The notes below the pieces were generated by a model. That model saw nothing but the letters and a program-made list of their open reading frames with translations, was not told where the DNA came from and did no database searches. Below, piece after piece: positions 35,796-48,867 of a stretch of 64,000 bases of DNA. Positions within the stretch are counted from its first letter, which is position 1; every line of letters begins with the position of its first letter. The stretch comes from Liolophura sinensis (taxonomy: Eukaryota > Mollusca > Polyplacophora > Chitonida > Chitonidae): assembly GCF_032854445.1 (NCBI RefSeq), contig NC_088301.1, positions 2,668,001 through 2,732,000 on the forward strand, in the 5' to 3' direction. A program made the position numbers and the translations under genes.

Positions 35796-38700
35796 GTTAG
35801 CAACGAAGTATCCCTCACTATTTAAATTCTGAATTACACTATCTATTTTCATCGTACATGTATAAGTGAAAAATCCGTGACTATAGTTTTAAAAAATAAT
35901 CAGAAGCATAAATAAATCATTGCTCATAGTTACGAGAGAGGCTTTGTTGCTGGAAGCCAAACAGTTTGTTGCTGTCGTCACAGTACCCCAAAGCTTTCTG
36001 TACCACGTTCTTCTGTAAATAACTACAGTCGTTGCTTCTCAGTGGTAATCTCCAATCGAAGACCAACTGAATAATGATGCGAAAGGTAGGGAGAGGGGCA
36101 GAAGGATGTGGTGACCTTTTCAATTTCTAAACCGGAGGTGAAGACATTATAAGTGTACCACTATCCGAGAGTAAAAGGTGAGAAACAACTCTCAGATCAG
36201 CGATCAGATCTTAAGTGGCTGATAATTTACATAAGCGTCTTCTAAACAGACTAACAAGTGATAGATTAGAAACCAGTGATATGTTTGAAATGCTGCATAG
36301 CTGAATGACGAAGCTTCCATTTTTACGTACTGCTAACAAATCGGTATAAAATCGTGATATAATAATTAATGCTATGTTATATAATAATTAAGATAATCCT
36401 TTTTTAGTTGGAATATAAGGCATTTTTAAAGAGTAATTATGCCACACGTAATTTCTTGGTATTACTACATCTATTAATCGATGCTACGGGCGTCTTGTCG
36501 CAGCCAAAAGAATACAAACAAAACATTTCAGTTAACGGACTTGAAATAATGACACAACGCTATTAGCCCTATGTGTGAAAACTGTGTTCAGCGTCAACGT
36601 GGTGGTGAAGGAGACTGTGTTATATTCACAATTCGCTGTGATCTTTAACATTTATGGCTGGTTTTAATTGTTGGTATGCAATTATTGTTATTCAGTAGCT
36701 TTCTCACGTGGTACTTTTTTCTTTGAGAAGTTTTACATGACACGTACTATGGAGATACGAACATCATTATTAATGGAAACCTCTGCGCCCCTCATCGATA
36801 GTAAACATGCCATTGGCACGTGTTTCATCTTGGCTGGAAGTCCATGCATAAGCATGCAATAGCTGTTAACACAACTTCTTTAAAGCTCATAAACCTAAAG
36901 CACTGCATTCTGAATAATGTGTATTTTTTAAATCTCAATCATTCTCTGTTAATCGTGTAAGATTATACGTGGTGAGTTTCCTACCATACATTCAGAAGTC
37001 GCCCACACTGACTTTAGTATGCTGATATCCAAAACACCTAATTATCCTGAGCTTTAGACACGGTTGCCTCTTTGGCACAAGATGTGATCTATTTAAAGAC
37101 TAAGCCACCTATTCCCAGAGCTTCTGACGAACATCACTGCCTTCTAAATTAACACACACATAAGCATATGTTGGGAGACAGTGTGCATTCTTTAAAAAGG
37201 TATTCTTCATCCTCAACAGCATATCGCCTATTTGGTGAATCCAAATATCCCCTAAAATTTAATTAATGCAAATGTCTCCATTGGGGCAGCCGATATTACT
37301 TTTGGTAGCAGTGACAGAATTCTTCTAGTGGCTGAACATCTGTTACTGATAGCAACAGGGTGACAATGCTAATAAAGTTCTACTACAGGCAGCAAATTTT
37401 GCTGGAACAAGTGTTTTGTTTTGCTGGCCAATCTGGCACGGCTGTGTTTATCTCCTTTACAGTTATATAATTGCATACGTGGAAGTTGAAAGCATCAATT
37501 ATTTTGAAATACAGTAACGGAAGGAAGAGGTTGACGTACACCACTGCACCATCCTTCACGGGGAACGGAGAACCATGTTATGTGGTTTCAGGGTAGGAAA
37601 AGCTCTCTGTATCTTCAGCTCTCTGTTAAAAGCACTCCTTCTGATTATCAAAATTGCCTTTAGTCAATGACACGCAACACCAAGACACCTAACTTACAAA
37701 CTGATATTTAGTCCGAGTACATTGAGTGTTGGCTGAGGAATATTTGGATGTTCATGGCTGTTTAACCCTCATTCAAACATGTCGATGTGTAGAGCATGTG
37801 GTGTAAGATGTCAGTGAGGAAAAGCATTTCGGTAGCGAGTATGGGCAGAATACAGGTTAAAAGAAGCACACTACTAGTGGATACAAACAAGCACACGTCC
37901 GTCAGCAAGATACATGTATAAGTCAAGGCGTTAACATGGCTATATAGATCAATTGGAATTCATTTATATATCCACAGGATCTTTAGGAGTTTTAACATAC
38001 TTTTTCTTCCTTAGCAACGAAATCAGTGTATGTATAAAGTGGTTTAAAGAGTTTGCATTGATTCTAACAGCAACGAGATAAATAGCTTCTCACTATTAGC
38101 ACAGAAAGTATATCATGTCATAGTTAGTTTGTTTATTGCAGATTAACAAACAAACTATTCTTAAAAAGGCAAATTACTTACATGCGTTCTTGTTTGTTTA
38201 CTGACGAACATTACACAAGCTTTTCTCGTAGACCTTTGTGCCCTCACAATAAATTTAGAGCCTGAATTACCATTTATTATTATCGTAAAACCCAATACCA
38301 CTGACAAAGAAATGCGGGTATAATCTCCAAAGAAGACCGTTTTATTTCGACAACTTCGCCTAATAAAAGTGCAATCAGTTCTCTCCTCCTGGACATCTTG
38401 TGTCATCTTATTTACCTGACACCTTAAAATTGTTAAGAAAATTGTTAAGAAAAAGCAATCTCACCACTTCAGATTATGGTTAAATTTCTAAGTATGACTT
38501 GAGTCGGCGAAAGTTTAACGTCGACATTTATAACCTTCTTGCCATTAGAATATAATAAAAGTCTGACAGCACAGGGAGCAAAACCAGATCAGCAACGCTA
38601 TATACTGATACAGTAGGTAAATGGTCATACGTAGCCGGTGAAGTACGGCCTTATTAATGTACGACAGTTAGGATTTTATTCTAATTGTTCATGTAAATGC

Positions 38701-39247
38701 TGAATCAAAAGCAAATGACCCCCCACTCCCCCCACCTCACCACCGCACCCACTATCACACACATGCAGAAAACATGCTGCCATAGGAGTCTGTCGCAGTG
38801 TGCTATTCACTTCTATTTGTTTTACCATTCTGTAGAATCCAACAAAACGTTAGTTCAACTGTGCATTTATAAATATGAAATGATGTGTCCATTGTCATCT
38901 TATTGTAGACCAAGTTGATAAACTCAGCTTTCAGTACATGTCGAGAGAAGTGGGCATTTCTTTGAAAAACAAAAGGGATACATCATCGGTATGAAGCATA
39001 TGTTTTAGACTACACCATGGGCTCGCTTGGCTGGCCGGATTCCATATTAACCGCTCTGAATAGTAGAAATTAACTCACCCAAATCTCACAGCTTTGTTGT
39101 CCTCAAAGTGTGAAACCTGATAGCCGTTAATACACGTCTCCTCTTCGGCATGCAAACATTGTTGTGCACCATTACAAATTAGGTGAACAGGTTCTTCGGC
39201 TGGCCCCGGCTTTTTGTCAAAAATTAATTTTAGTCTTTTACACAGGC

Positions 39248-39249
<2 letters not shown>

Positions 39250-39303
<54 letters not shown>
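39250..39303. repeat. (TTA)n microsatellite, ~17 units
   Basis: Pure TTA/ATT repeats in unit B. The poly-leucine run read from it is an artefact. Confidence 0.97.
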
Positions 39304-40294
39304 CTGCGTATTATTAAAAGAATAACTGAAGGTGATACTCCAAAGTCTGTACTCCATTCGCTGACCTGGAACTCTGTTTTTTGGGTGTGCTGTCCTCAGC
39401 TTATCAAAAGTGTACTCTACAAAAACATGTTTCCGTTAATCCTACAGTAAATTTGACATCATATGGCCTAGTTACTCGTGAAAAATAAACACCAGAACAC
39501 CAATGCATAAATGAAACAGTCAGTTCTAAATTGATCTCCGTGATATTCTGTTTTCTGGACGTTATCAAGTATAGCCGACTCGGGCGTTGGGCAGCAAACA
39601 TTCATGACGGTAAGCCTATCATGTGATTTGAAATGGCGGCAGGCGAAGTTGTGATGATTTATATATGAATATAAATTTTGACGTAATGGTCTTCATTAAT
39701 TACAAAATGTATTGCGATATTAATGCATAATTACTTCATAATGTGGAAGAAAACATGTTTTTGTAGCGTACATCCTATATATAGTATGTCTATTCAAAAT
39801 TATTTGGAGAAAATGAAAGTGGTGCACGGTCTATCTACAGTAAGTAGGAGTCTTTGTTGTGACCTACTTAACCGCTGCTGTGGACCGCTTCCGTCCTGGA
39901 CGTATGTGGTAAATCAGTGTCCGCATATCCAGACTTGCATGACTTATTAATAATAATACATGACAGTCACCAATCATAATCCGATTTCTGTTTCCACTTA
40001 TCGCATTACGTGGTCGGCATAGGGTTAACTTACCTCTTGATGGAGGTGGCGCTCTTTAGAATTAGTGTCAATTACGTCCAAGTTTAGTCTGGTACCTTGG
40101 AATATTAGTGACGCCGATGTCGACCTTCTTTAGCCCGAAACATGGGTATTGTTCAGCTGGTCTGAAAATGACAACTGCCGAAAAGGCTGTTTTATTGGGA
40201 CGGCAAAAGCTGGGTTTATTCCTGAGTGCGGTAAAGACACTGGCAACTGTAGTAATTCACCGCCAGATGTTGTGTAAGGGGAGAAAACCTTGCC

Positions 40295-40514
40295 TGCCTC
40301 AGTCTGTCGCTATACTACGACCAGCGGGACGTTCTGTCTGCCTTACTTTATCGCTATACTACGACCGGCTGGATGTTCTGTCTGCCTTAGTGTGTCGCTA
40401 TACTGCGACCGACGAGAGGTTCTGTCTGCCTTAGTGTGTCGCTATACTACGACCGACGGGACGTTCTGTCTGCTTTTGTATGTCGCTATACTACGACGGA
40501 CAGGACGTTCTGTG
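40295..40514. repeat. 44-bp minisatellite, 5 copies
   Basis: Units read 'tgccttagtgtgtcgctata' then 'ctacgaccgacgggacgttc' then 'tgtc'. Periods at 40,295, 40,339, 40,383, 40,427 and 40,471. It lies between B blocks that are close together in C (53,410 and 53,330), so it is a B-specific expansion. Confidence 0.95.
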
Positions 40515-43389
40515 TCATGCTTTAGGCATCCCGTTACAAGGCAATAATCTTATGACATAACTATTGTAGCATGCAACATTAACATCAGGGTTACAAGTTA
40601 GCTATACCTCATTATACTAAACCTCATACCGTGAACAAAATGTGTGTGTGTGTGGCCATACAGCATCCAAATATGGTAAAGGTGTGCCTTGGCTGTCCTC
40701 TTTCCAGATATGGGGTGGGTGTTATAGCTATGACATGTGTACTGAGTACTGTATATAGTGGTGTATACAGTACACAGTAGACATAATACTGTTTCAGGCG
40801 ACCAAATCCAGGAAGACATCTGCTGCAAGATGGACGTATCGGTGTGTAGGCTGTGTTAAGAATGTTGGATTTTAAACATGTTATTTGCTGTCAAGGATCC
40901 TGTACCGGAAAACTTCAGTGATTTCTGGATTGATTGCAGCAGCTGTCTCCCTCAAATTTTCCCCTGTGAATCCAACACTTTGATTTCCGGTCAATTTCAC
41001 GACCTATTACTCAGGAGAATTTTATTCTTAACCGGTAATTGCTATTTATACATTTTCGATTCCAGTGATTTCACGCAACAAAGGTTCGGAGCACTGAGAA
41101 TTACTGGTTATTTTGTTCGCACTATTTGTAACATGCTTTAAGATTTTCATTAAGAACGTTCGTATAAGTATCTCAATGCTTGAACTCTAACTTCAACACT
41201 ATAGGCTCCTGCTTATGAACATAAAAGCAAAATCCGAAGCTTAAATTGTTAACGATTCTGATGTGCGGTGTGCTGTTTGTGCAGATGATTTTTTGGACGA
41301 ATACTATACCCACTGAGGACGATGTGGGAGATCACCATGCCTGCCTGTTGACCGCTCGGATGCTGACGTGCAAATGTCCTTGCATATTCGCTGTGACTCT
41401 CAGAAGACGAAAGACAACCACACATAGTGCAATGATAGCGGTCTGAACACTTTGGTCAGAGAAATACGGGGGCTCTAGGCAAGCTGACACTTGATACTGA
41501 TGTACACATTATTGATAGAGGCTGAGCGTTTTATCTACTGAGATGACAACGTGACAACTATGAACAGAAGGAATGAGTTGGCGTAGGTCGGATCTCCCCT
41601 ACGACCAAGTGACCACGGGCTGCATGTTCTGCATAGGTTTTCCCCCCACTAAAACGACTGACGTGGCCATTAAGTGTCGCTAGGATGATGTTAGTCAGAC
41701 TGACAACCATACCCTTACAGCGAATGTACCACTCACTACGCTCGTTTAAAATCACTGCCAGCACCAAACACACGTGACCTTTTGGAGCCTGTTAGACGCA
41801 CACAGGCTTGCGTCGACATAGTCTCATCACTGATGCCCTCGGACTGAACTATTTAACCAGTATTTACCAATTACATTTTTTCAGCTGTTGTCATGCTGTA
41901 TACACTTTAGATGAAAAGAATGCATGTGTATAAAGTATTATTAAAAACAACGGTTGAGATAGTCTTTCTGTTTTTCAGACGTCACTTCCTGCCTCATCAC
42001 CGTGACCCCAATGACCTCGGAGTTGTGCAACATTTCTGTACAAGTTTTGCTAGTGGTGGCACTGATGTAAAGCAAATGTAGAAAGCGACGCATGCGCTGT
42101 AAGGAGTATGTCTGACAACAACGATCATCAAAAAGCGAAGTAGAGAAGGAAAGACTGTGAAATAGAATATACTTTATTCATTTAATCACGTTTGATTTCT
42201 GTCGTTGGCAGAAATGTATTTGTGATTAGAGAAAACGAAGCATGCGAAGCACCACGAAGACATTAGTAAATGGACACCTCTATGGAAACCAAGTGAAGGT
42301 GAAAACAGTGGGTGAAGAAAACTCTAGATGGTCCATTGTCAGAAACTGATGAATATGGTAATACTTACGGTCACCAGCTGGGTATACAGAAGTGAAGTTA
42401 ACTCTCCTCAAGAAACAGACAAGACTCTTATACGGAATGGGATTTTTTACAGGCACCTACTTGATTGAGATAAAAGCTGATTGTTGTTCCAATGCCATAG
42501 TAAATCATGAAAGAGCTTTGATTAATAACGTATCATCACGAATTCGGCATATGAAAATTTCTTTTGAGAAATGAGGTAAATCGTTCCCATTTGAATTTGG
42601 CGCATCTCTCAAAAATGACAAGCTCTGTGCAAACAAGAATGGATTTAAGTTAATGTCTGGTCAGCTTCGACTGGCGATGAAAAGCTTCTGATCTTTCAGC
42701 ACATACAAAGCTATCAAGACATTCACATGTATATACAATGCACGTAACGCTTTTACTGAACGTACTCCTCATTGCTCTAGAACCAACATTCCTTTAATTT
42801 AAAAGATAGGAACACCTATATTGTTTTGTCCTGTTTCATTCATTCTTTGTTCCTTTTGAACACGAAGGTGGAACAAAACCCCCCAACAGTGATAGTGCTT
42901 CTTCGCTATAAGTACATTTGTAATGCTTTAAATATCTGGTGAATAATTAATGCAGACTTGGAGTTTTAAGTGAAATCTGGTGATGAGAGGTATCAATGTG
43001 CCTTATGTGAGCTACATTACAGTCCCTCACCACTGAGACCAACGCCACAGCATCAAGACACTGAGTTGAGCTGTCATATATACTGTAGCCCGATTCTTTT
43101 AGCAAGTCGCCTATATTCAGCAATCATTCATACTCGCGACCAATATTGCCTTTCGTTAGTAACACGTAGGTAACAACAGGAACTCTGAACATTGTTATGA
43201 TCTACGTTATGTTCATATTATTGCAAAAAATGCAATTGGAATATTTTTTCTAATTTATAATGTTAAACTCCAAAAAGCCTAGTTTCAACACCAAAAACCC
43301 ATTCCCTTAGGTGACTTTGCAATTATTCAAAAACAAGTGGCATCCTGGGCAATGGACGTCGAGAGTTTTGTTTTACAATGGCTGCACTA

Positions 43390-43683
43390 AGGTGCAGTTA
43401 GAACAAACTCCACGCAGTAACACAGCTACACGAATATAAGGTGCAGTTAGAACAAACTCCACGCAGTAACACAGCTACACGAATATAAGGTGCAGTTAGA
43501 ACAAACTCCACGCAGTAACACAGCTACACGAATATAAGGTGCAGTTAGAACGAACTCCACGCAGTAACACAGCTACACGAATATAAGGTGCAGTTAGAAC
43601 AAACTCCACGCGGTAACACAGCTACACGAATATAAGGTGCAGTTAGAACAAACTCCACGCAGTAACACAGCTACACGAATAGA
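43390..43683. repeat. 49-bp minisatellite, 6 copies
   Basis: Unit starts 'aggtgcagttagaacaaact' and ends 'gctacacgaatata'. Nearly identical copies. The homologous segment inside C (59,525-59,575) has a single copy ('agaacaaactccacgcagta'), so the array grew in B. Confidence 0.97.
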
Positions 43684-44760
43684 CTTGGCGAATAGACTAT
43701 ACTTTTCCTTTTAACAGAATTTCCCAACCGGCACCTCTAAAACCATACTGCTGTGAGATCATATACTACAAGAGATCAAATATAATTCATTTATGTAGGT
43801 TATATTATATTAAAACATGCGCAAAATGCCAAATATTTAGTGTCAGGGGCAGAATTTAAATCAAAATCGATATCAGTTTAGGTAACTTGCGTCGCCTTTC
43901 GTCAATACATACAGGACCCCGCGCAGTGTCCAGCATGACACTGGTTTCTGAATAATTATGACGTCACCTAAGACAGTTACTTCTTGGTGTCGAAACAAGG
44001 CTTATCGAGTTTAACATTATAAATTAGAATTAGAAGAAGAATAGGGCTTCCCGTCACCAAAATTCTTCAGAATTTAGGAGAAATTAAAGAATTATTTGTA
44101 AACTGCCATTGCATTCAAGACGCATTTAAAGAAAACATTTAACTATGTCTTAAAAAAACCGTCATACTTATGTCACTTTTTGAAGAAAGAATTTCAAAAT
44201 TTGACACTTAAGTTTTCCTAGAACACTTCAACGAACTCATCAATCTTTCCATTCTATAAAGAAGAGCTTCTTCATACAATACAGCAATCTGATAAATAAA
44301 CGGCGGAAAGATTTTTAACAAACCATGAAAATTAGGTATTTTTTTTTCAAATGAAGAAAACTTTTGAAGCTAATATTGCCAAGGAAACTTTATTGAAGAA
44401 GTATATGGGCTCATTATTTTAAGTAATATTTCTGTTGTGCTAAACTGATTGCTTTTGTTTAAAAAAGATTATTTTCGTCGCCTTTTGAGTGTCTCACAGG
44501 TCGTGTTTGCAAAATACGGGAAAACATTTGTAGAATAGAAATCGAATTTTAAACAAAACTGTGTCTTGATAAAGAAGAAAAATGCCAATGACAGAACATT
44601 CCAGTGTACATGATATGCGGCAGCGTAATGAGGTGATAAGGCTATTATGTTTATGCTTATGCTTACTATTAACCCGACCAGAATATCCCCTGGGATATGA
44701 AGCTTGCACCTAATGAACAGGGTAAGTGACACCTCACTGACGACCCGCTATAGACTGTTT

Positions 44761-45075
44761 TGTTAAATTACCCCAGGTCATACATAAATGACTAATTCTG
44801 ACATACCTCCAAAAACTCTGACACCAAAAAGGAATGGTGAGCGAAGTGTGCTAAAATTGACAATCTATACACAGTTGCCGTCCTCGTCATGGGCGCTGGG
44901 ACTGTTCCATTTCGCTAAAAAAAAAAACAGGGGGCGGAGGCTTGGTTGTGCTGTCGGAAAGTCTTTTTTGTTCACAATTTGACAGCTCCCATTTTCCCAG
45001 GACAAAGGCAAAATGAATTTACATATAACTGGCCAGGCAGTCAGGTTTAAAGTGAATTATTTACCTTTACCCTAA
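44761..45075. other. Spacer right of unit B
   Basis: No recognised feature. A short A-run ('ctaaaaaaaaaaac') sits near 44,917. Confidence 0.5.
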
Positions 45076-46286
45076 CATGTGGCCAATAGGCACTTATCCC
45101 GTGTATGATATATGTAGAGGTGGTAGCAAACAACAAGCATCTAGTATGTCTGGCCAGTAGGCACTTATCCCGTGTATGAGATATGTAGAGGTGGTATCAA
45201 ACAGCAACAATCTAGTATATCTGGTCAATAGGCACTTATCCCGTGTATGAGATATGTAGAGGTGGTATCAAACAACAAGCATCTAGTATATCTGGCCAAT
45301 AGGCACTTATCCCGTGTATGAGATATGTAGAGGTGGTATCAAACAGCAACCATCTAGTATATCTGGTCAATAGGCACTTATCCCGTGTATGAGATATGTA
45401 GAGGTGGTAGCAAACAACAAGCATATAGTATATCTGGCCAATAGGCACTTATCCCGTGTATGAGATATGTAGAGGTGGTACCAAACAACCAGTATCTAGT
45501 ATATCTGGCCAATAGGCACTTATCCCGTGTATGAGATATGTAGAGGTGGTATCAAACAACAAGCATCTAGTATATCTGGCCAATAGGCACTTATCCCGTG
45601 TATGAGATATGTAGAGGTGATAGCAAACAACAAGCATCTAGTATATCTGGCCAGTAGGTACTTACCCCGTGTATGAGATATATAGAGGTGGTATCAGACA
45701 ACAAGCATCTAGTATATCTGGCCAATAGGCACTTATCCCGTGTATGAGATATATAGAGGTGGTGTCAAACAACAAGCATCTAGTATATCTGGCCAATAGG
45801 CACTTACCCCGTGTATGAGAGATATAGAGGTGGTGTCAAACAACAAGCATCTAGTATATCTGGCCAATAGGCACTTATCCCGTGTATGAGATATGTAGAG
45901 GTGGTGTCAAACAACAAGCATCTAGTATATCTGGCCAATAGGCACTTATCCCGTGTATGAGATATGTAGAGGTGGTAGCAAACAACAAGCATCTAGTATA
46001 TCTGGGTAATAGGCACTTACCCCGTGTATGAGATATGTAGAGGTGGTATCAAACAACAAGCATCTAGTATATCTGGCCAATAGGCACTTATCCCGTGTAT
46101 GAGATATGTAGAGGTGGTATCAAACAACAAGCATCTAGTATATCTGGCCAATAGGCACTTATCCCGTGTATGAGATATATAGAGGTGGTGTCGAACAACA
46201 AGCATCTAGTATATGTGGCCAATAGGCACTTATCCCGTGTATGAGATACAGAGGTGGTATCAAACAACAAGCATCTAGTATATCTG
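45076..46286. repeat. 71-bp satellite array, about 17 copies
   Basis: Unit: 'tctggccaataggcacttat' ... 'gtagaggtggtatcaaacaa' ... 'catctagtata'. Copies differ at a few positions (ggtatc, ggtagc or ggtgtc; atgtag or atatag). On the minus strand most units lack stops, and because 71 is not a multiple of 3 the frame rotates, giving several similar 60-70-codon frames that are not genes. Confidence 0.97.
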
Positions 46287-46387
46287 GGTAAATGCAAATG
46301 GGCAACGATGCCTTTTTTTCAACATTTATTTATTTGAAAATCCACCAAATACTATTGGATTTGGATTAGTGCTATTACAAGCAAGCG

Positions 46388-46591
46388 ATGGGAGTGAACA
46401 GTTTGTGCTCGATGGTGGCAGACATCTCCCGTGATGCAGGACTCAGTCGGCGATACTCAAACCACTGTCTCCACGCCACTGCAGCCACTGTTCAGAGCCA
46501 CGCTGGTGTGGGAACAGAGGAGGTAATGTCCGTAACTGGCCACAGGATCAAGCCAAGCCTGAGGAGTTACATACAGCTTGAGGCCGTCTGA
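46388..46591 (+). pseudogene. C-terminal fragment of a tyrosine recombinase (Crypton/DIRS-type)
   Basis: The 67-codon frame reads 'LSRRYSNHCLHATAATVQSH' (box II H-x-x-R region), then 'EEVMSVTGHR' and 'SLRSYIQLEAV' with the putative nucleophile Tyr, then TGA. This matches the end of the tyrosine recombinase domain of mobile elements and of the KIAA1958-like DUF3504 proteins. The H-x-x-R arginine is His here (H-C-L-H), which should weaken or abolish strand cleavage. Nothing of the catalytic domain's start is visible upstream; the 71-bp satellite lies 100 bp away. Downstream, serine- and threonine-rich pieces in shifted frames (to about 46,810) suggest a decayed tail. Confidence 0.75.
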
Positions 46592-47179
46592 AGAACAACG
46601 CCGCTCTTTGAGCAGTGTGCTACACTCAACTGTTGTTTCCTCCCAGTCGCTGGATGCCCCTGTACTTGTGTTGGCGCTTCTGGACCCATAGCTACCGTCA
46701 CCCAGACACAGACAAAGTGTGACCCGAGTTGAAGAAGTCAGCCTGCCGAAATTGGCTCCACATGATCATCAAATTCTCGGCAATGCTACCACAGCAGGCA
46801 GCACTTTCCATTTAAGCTTCAGCTGAAGCTACAAGTTTCTCCACGAAATAATTTGCTCACTTCTGACAGTTTTTTGATTAGTTTGACTTAAAATCATCAT
46901 TCCTCTGTAGCCACAAAACTACTATGTCCATATATAGAGCTCAAACTGACATGGAGAGGTGCTGGCGGAAAATGTGCATTTTTTAGTCAATAACTGTCAC
47001 ATACCTCGCTTTAATTGGATGATTTATTCCCCACCCATTCCATTGGCATGGACTTGCCCAAAGTCATAACAAAACAATCTAGAACGTTACATATTAACAA
47101 AAAGAAGAGAGCGGTTGGTTTAGGTGTTATTTTTCCTCCTAATGGCTCCATTATTTCATAATAGCATGTTAGAACAAAC
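46592..47179. other. Likely decayed tail of the recombinase element, otherwise empty
   Basis: From 46,592 to about 46,810 broken frames continue in the style of the recombinase C-terminus. Beyond that I see nothing recognisable. Confidence 0.4.
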
Positions 47180-47216
47180 ATAAAACGTAGTTTACCATGC
47201 TCAAACTACGTTTTAT
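47180..47216. other. Perfect 14-bp stem, 9-base loop hairpin
   Basis: 'ataaaacgtagttt', loop 'accatgctc', 'aaactacgttttat'. It could be the end of a fold-back element. No target duplication was seen. Confidence 0.9.
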
Positions 47217-47274
47217 TTCTTGAGTATGTGTTGGGGTGTTTGGGTGACCGTCTGTCTTGTGTATTTAACTCCTT

Positions 47275-47455
47275 GGGATGTTTATTTATGTATTTATTTA
47301 TTGGATTGGTGTTTTACGCCGTACTCAAGAATATTTCATTTATACGACCGTGGCCAGCATTATGGTGGGGGGAAACCGGAAAGAACTCAGGGGAAACGAC
47401 CATCCGAAGATTACTGACAGACCTTCCCACTTACAGTCAGAGACCTTGGGATGTT
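47275..47455 (-). mobile_element. SINE family 2 copy (minus)
   Basis: Begins with TATT-rich tail complement, 'tggtgttttacgccgtactc', then 'ggccagcattatggtggg' and 'accttcccactta', the reverse of the family-2 body; the head is degraded. Confidence 0.88.
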
Positions 47456-47513
47456 GGGACTAAGTGACAGTATAATATAGATGTAGATTGATCCACGTAT
47501 CAAGAATAAATCT

Positions 47514-48033
47514 ATTATTATGAATGATTGAACTGTCCAAAATTAATGTCTATCCAGTAAATGATTTGAACGTCTGTGAGAAGCAGATGTGCACCAATCT
47601 GAATAACAAAAGCACCAATTATTATGAATGATGGAACTGTCCAAAATTAATGTCTATCCAGTCAATGATTTGAATGTCTGTGAGAAGCAGATGTGCACCG
47701 ATCTGAATAACAAAAGCACCAATTATTATGAATGATTGAACTGTCCAAAATTAATGTCTATCCAGTCAATGATATGAATGTCTGTGAGAAGCAGATGTGC
47801 ACCGATCTGAATAACAAAAGCACCAATTCTTATGAATGATTGAACTGTTCAAAATTAATGTATATCCAGTCAATGATTTGAATGTCTGTGAGAAGCAGAT
47901 GTGCACCGATCTGAATAACAAAAGCACCAATTATTATGAATGATTGAACTGTCCAAAATTAATGTCTATCCAGTCAATGATTTGAATGTCTGTGAGAAGC
48001 AGATGTGCACCGATATGAATAACAAAAGCACCA
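47514..48033. repeat. 104-bp tandem repeat, 5 copies
   Basis: Units start at 47,514, 47,618, 47,722, 47,826 and 47,930 with 'attattatgaatgattgaac' and end 'aacaaaagcaccaatt'. Few differences between copies. Confidence 0.97.
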
Positions 48034-48388
48034 ATACACTGGAATATACGTTATATACATGTATCTTAGCACAACATACTTTACTCAGTACGGCTAGATT
48101 AGTGACAAGCCAAGAATAGCACGACCTGAGTCAGTTTAGTACTCCCTGATACGTTCCGAATATAAATCTCCCGAAGGACCCATCTTCCTTAATGAAACTC
48201 TATTTGTGGCCACAGAATTGCAACCCTCAAACCTGATGGCTTTGTCAATTTCAGGGTCGGGGTCAGTGTAAACATGACTGTTATGACGAGCCATTGCCAA
48301 CATCATGTTGTTTTTTGTTCTTGACTAATTGATTGACTTATTGATTAACACGATGGTGTTTTATGATGTACTCTTCATTTTTTTTTCT

Positions 48389-48654
48389 GGGGGCCTCCGT
48401 GGCTCAGTCGGTTAGCGCGCTAGCGCAGCGGAGTCCCCCAGAAGCCTCTCACCAATGCGGTCGCTATGAGTTCAAGAACAGCTCATGCTGGCTTCCTCTC
48501 CGGCCGTACGTGGGAAGGTTTGCCGGCAACCTGCGGATGGTCGTGGGTTTTCCCCGGGCTGTGCCCGGTTTCCACCCACCATAATGCTGGCCGCCGTCGT
48601 ATAAGTGAAATATTCTTGAGTACGGCGTAAAACACCAATCCAAAAAAAAAAAAA
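48389..48654 (+). mobile_element. SINE family 2, full-length
   Basis: Head 'ggcctccgtggctcagtcgg' with A box, B box around 'gagttcaagaac', body with 'gtacgtgggaaggtttgccg', and tail 'cttgagtacggcgtaaaaca' ending in an A-run. A target duplication close to 'tcatttttt(tt)ctg' flanks it. Transcribed by RNA polymerase III in principle and mobilised by a LINE partner. Confidence 0.93.
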
Positions 48655-48867
48655 TCATTTTTTCTGACTTATACGATGGCTGAGAGTTTCATAGTGTGGA
48701 TACCGGAATACCTTGAAGAAAAAATAGTTAACCATGTGCACATTTTGGATAACAGCAATAACAACAACTGTTCTCCCTTCCAATGTTACATTGCCACTGT
48801 AGTCCGAACAGACTAAGCGTAAGTAGCTACCGTGGTATTGACTTACACTCCAGTCATTGCCCTGAGT

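Larger units (their letters stand above)
27205..44760 (+). repeat. Paralogous unit B
   Basis: The longest copy seen whole. Its left part pairs with C: B 27,205-27,245 / C 63,990-63,945; 27,586-27,660 / 63,885-63,820; 27,935-28,270 / 63,790-63,345; 28,450-28,690 / 63,085-62,880; 28,860-29,100 / 62,705-62,470; 29,490-29,660 / 61,930-61,780. The rest pairs with A and C (see unit A). B 39,835-40,125 pairs closely with C 53,700-53,410 and is lost from A. The right end pairs with C: B 44,600-44,760 / C 50,280-50,090. B-only insertions include the Tc1 fossil, the (TGTA)n tract, (TTA)n and two minisatellites. Stretches 30,830-31,300, 33,560-34,110 and 41,140-42,180 show nothing recognisable. Confidence 0.85.

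Noticed and set aside
40878-41141. 87-codon frame in unit B matching part of 20,408-20,647 in A
   Set aside because: The frames agree only over a short piece ('TLIS.QFHDL'); elsewhere indels break the shared frame, so nucleotide homology explains it.
43390-43683. CRISPR-like direct repeats (also at 1-425 and 47,514-48,033)
   Set aside because: Whole units are repeated without unique spacers, and the genome is eukaryotic; these are minisatellites.
45236-46297. Series of similar 60-70-codon minus-strand proteins
   Set aside because: Products of the 71-bp satellite, whose period rotates the frame.
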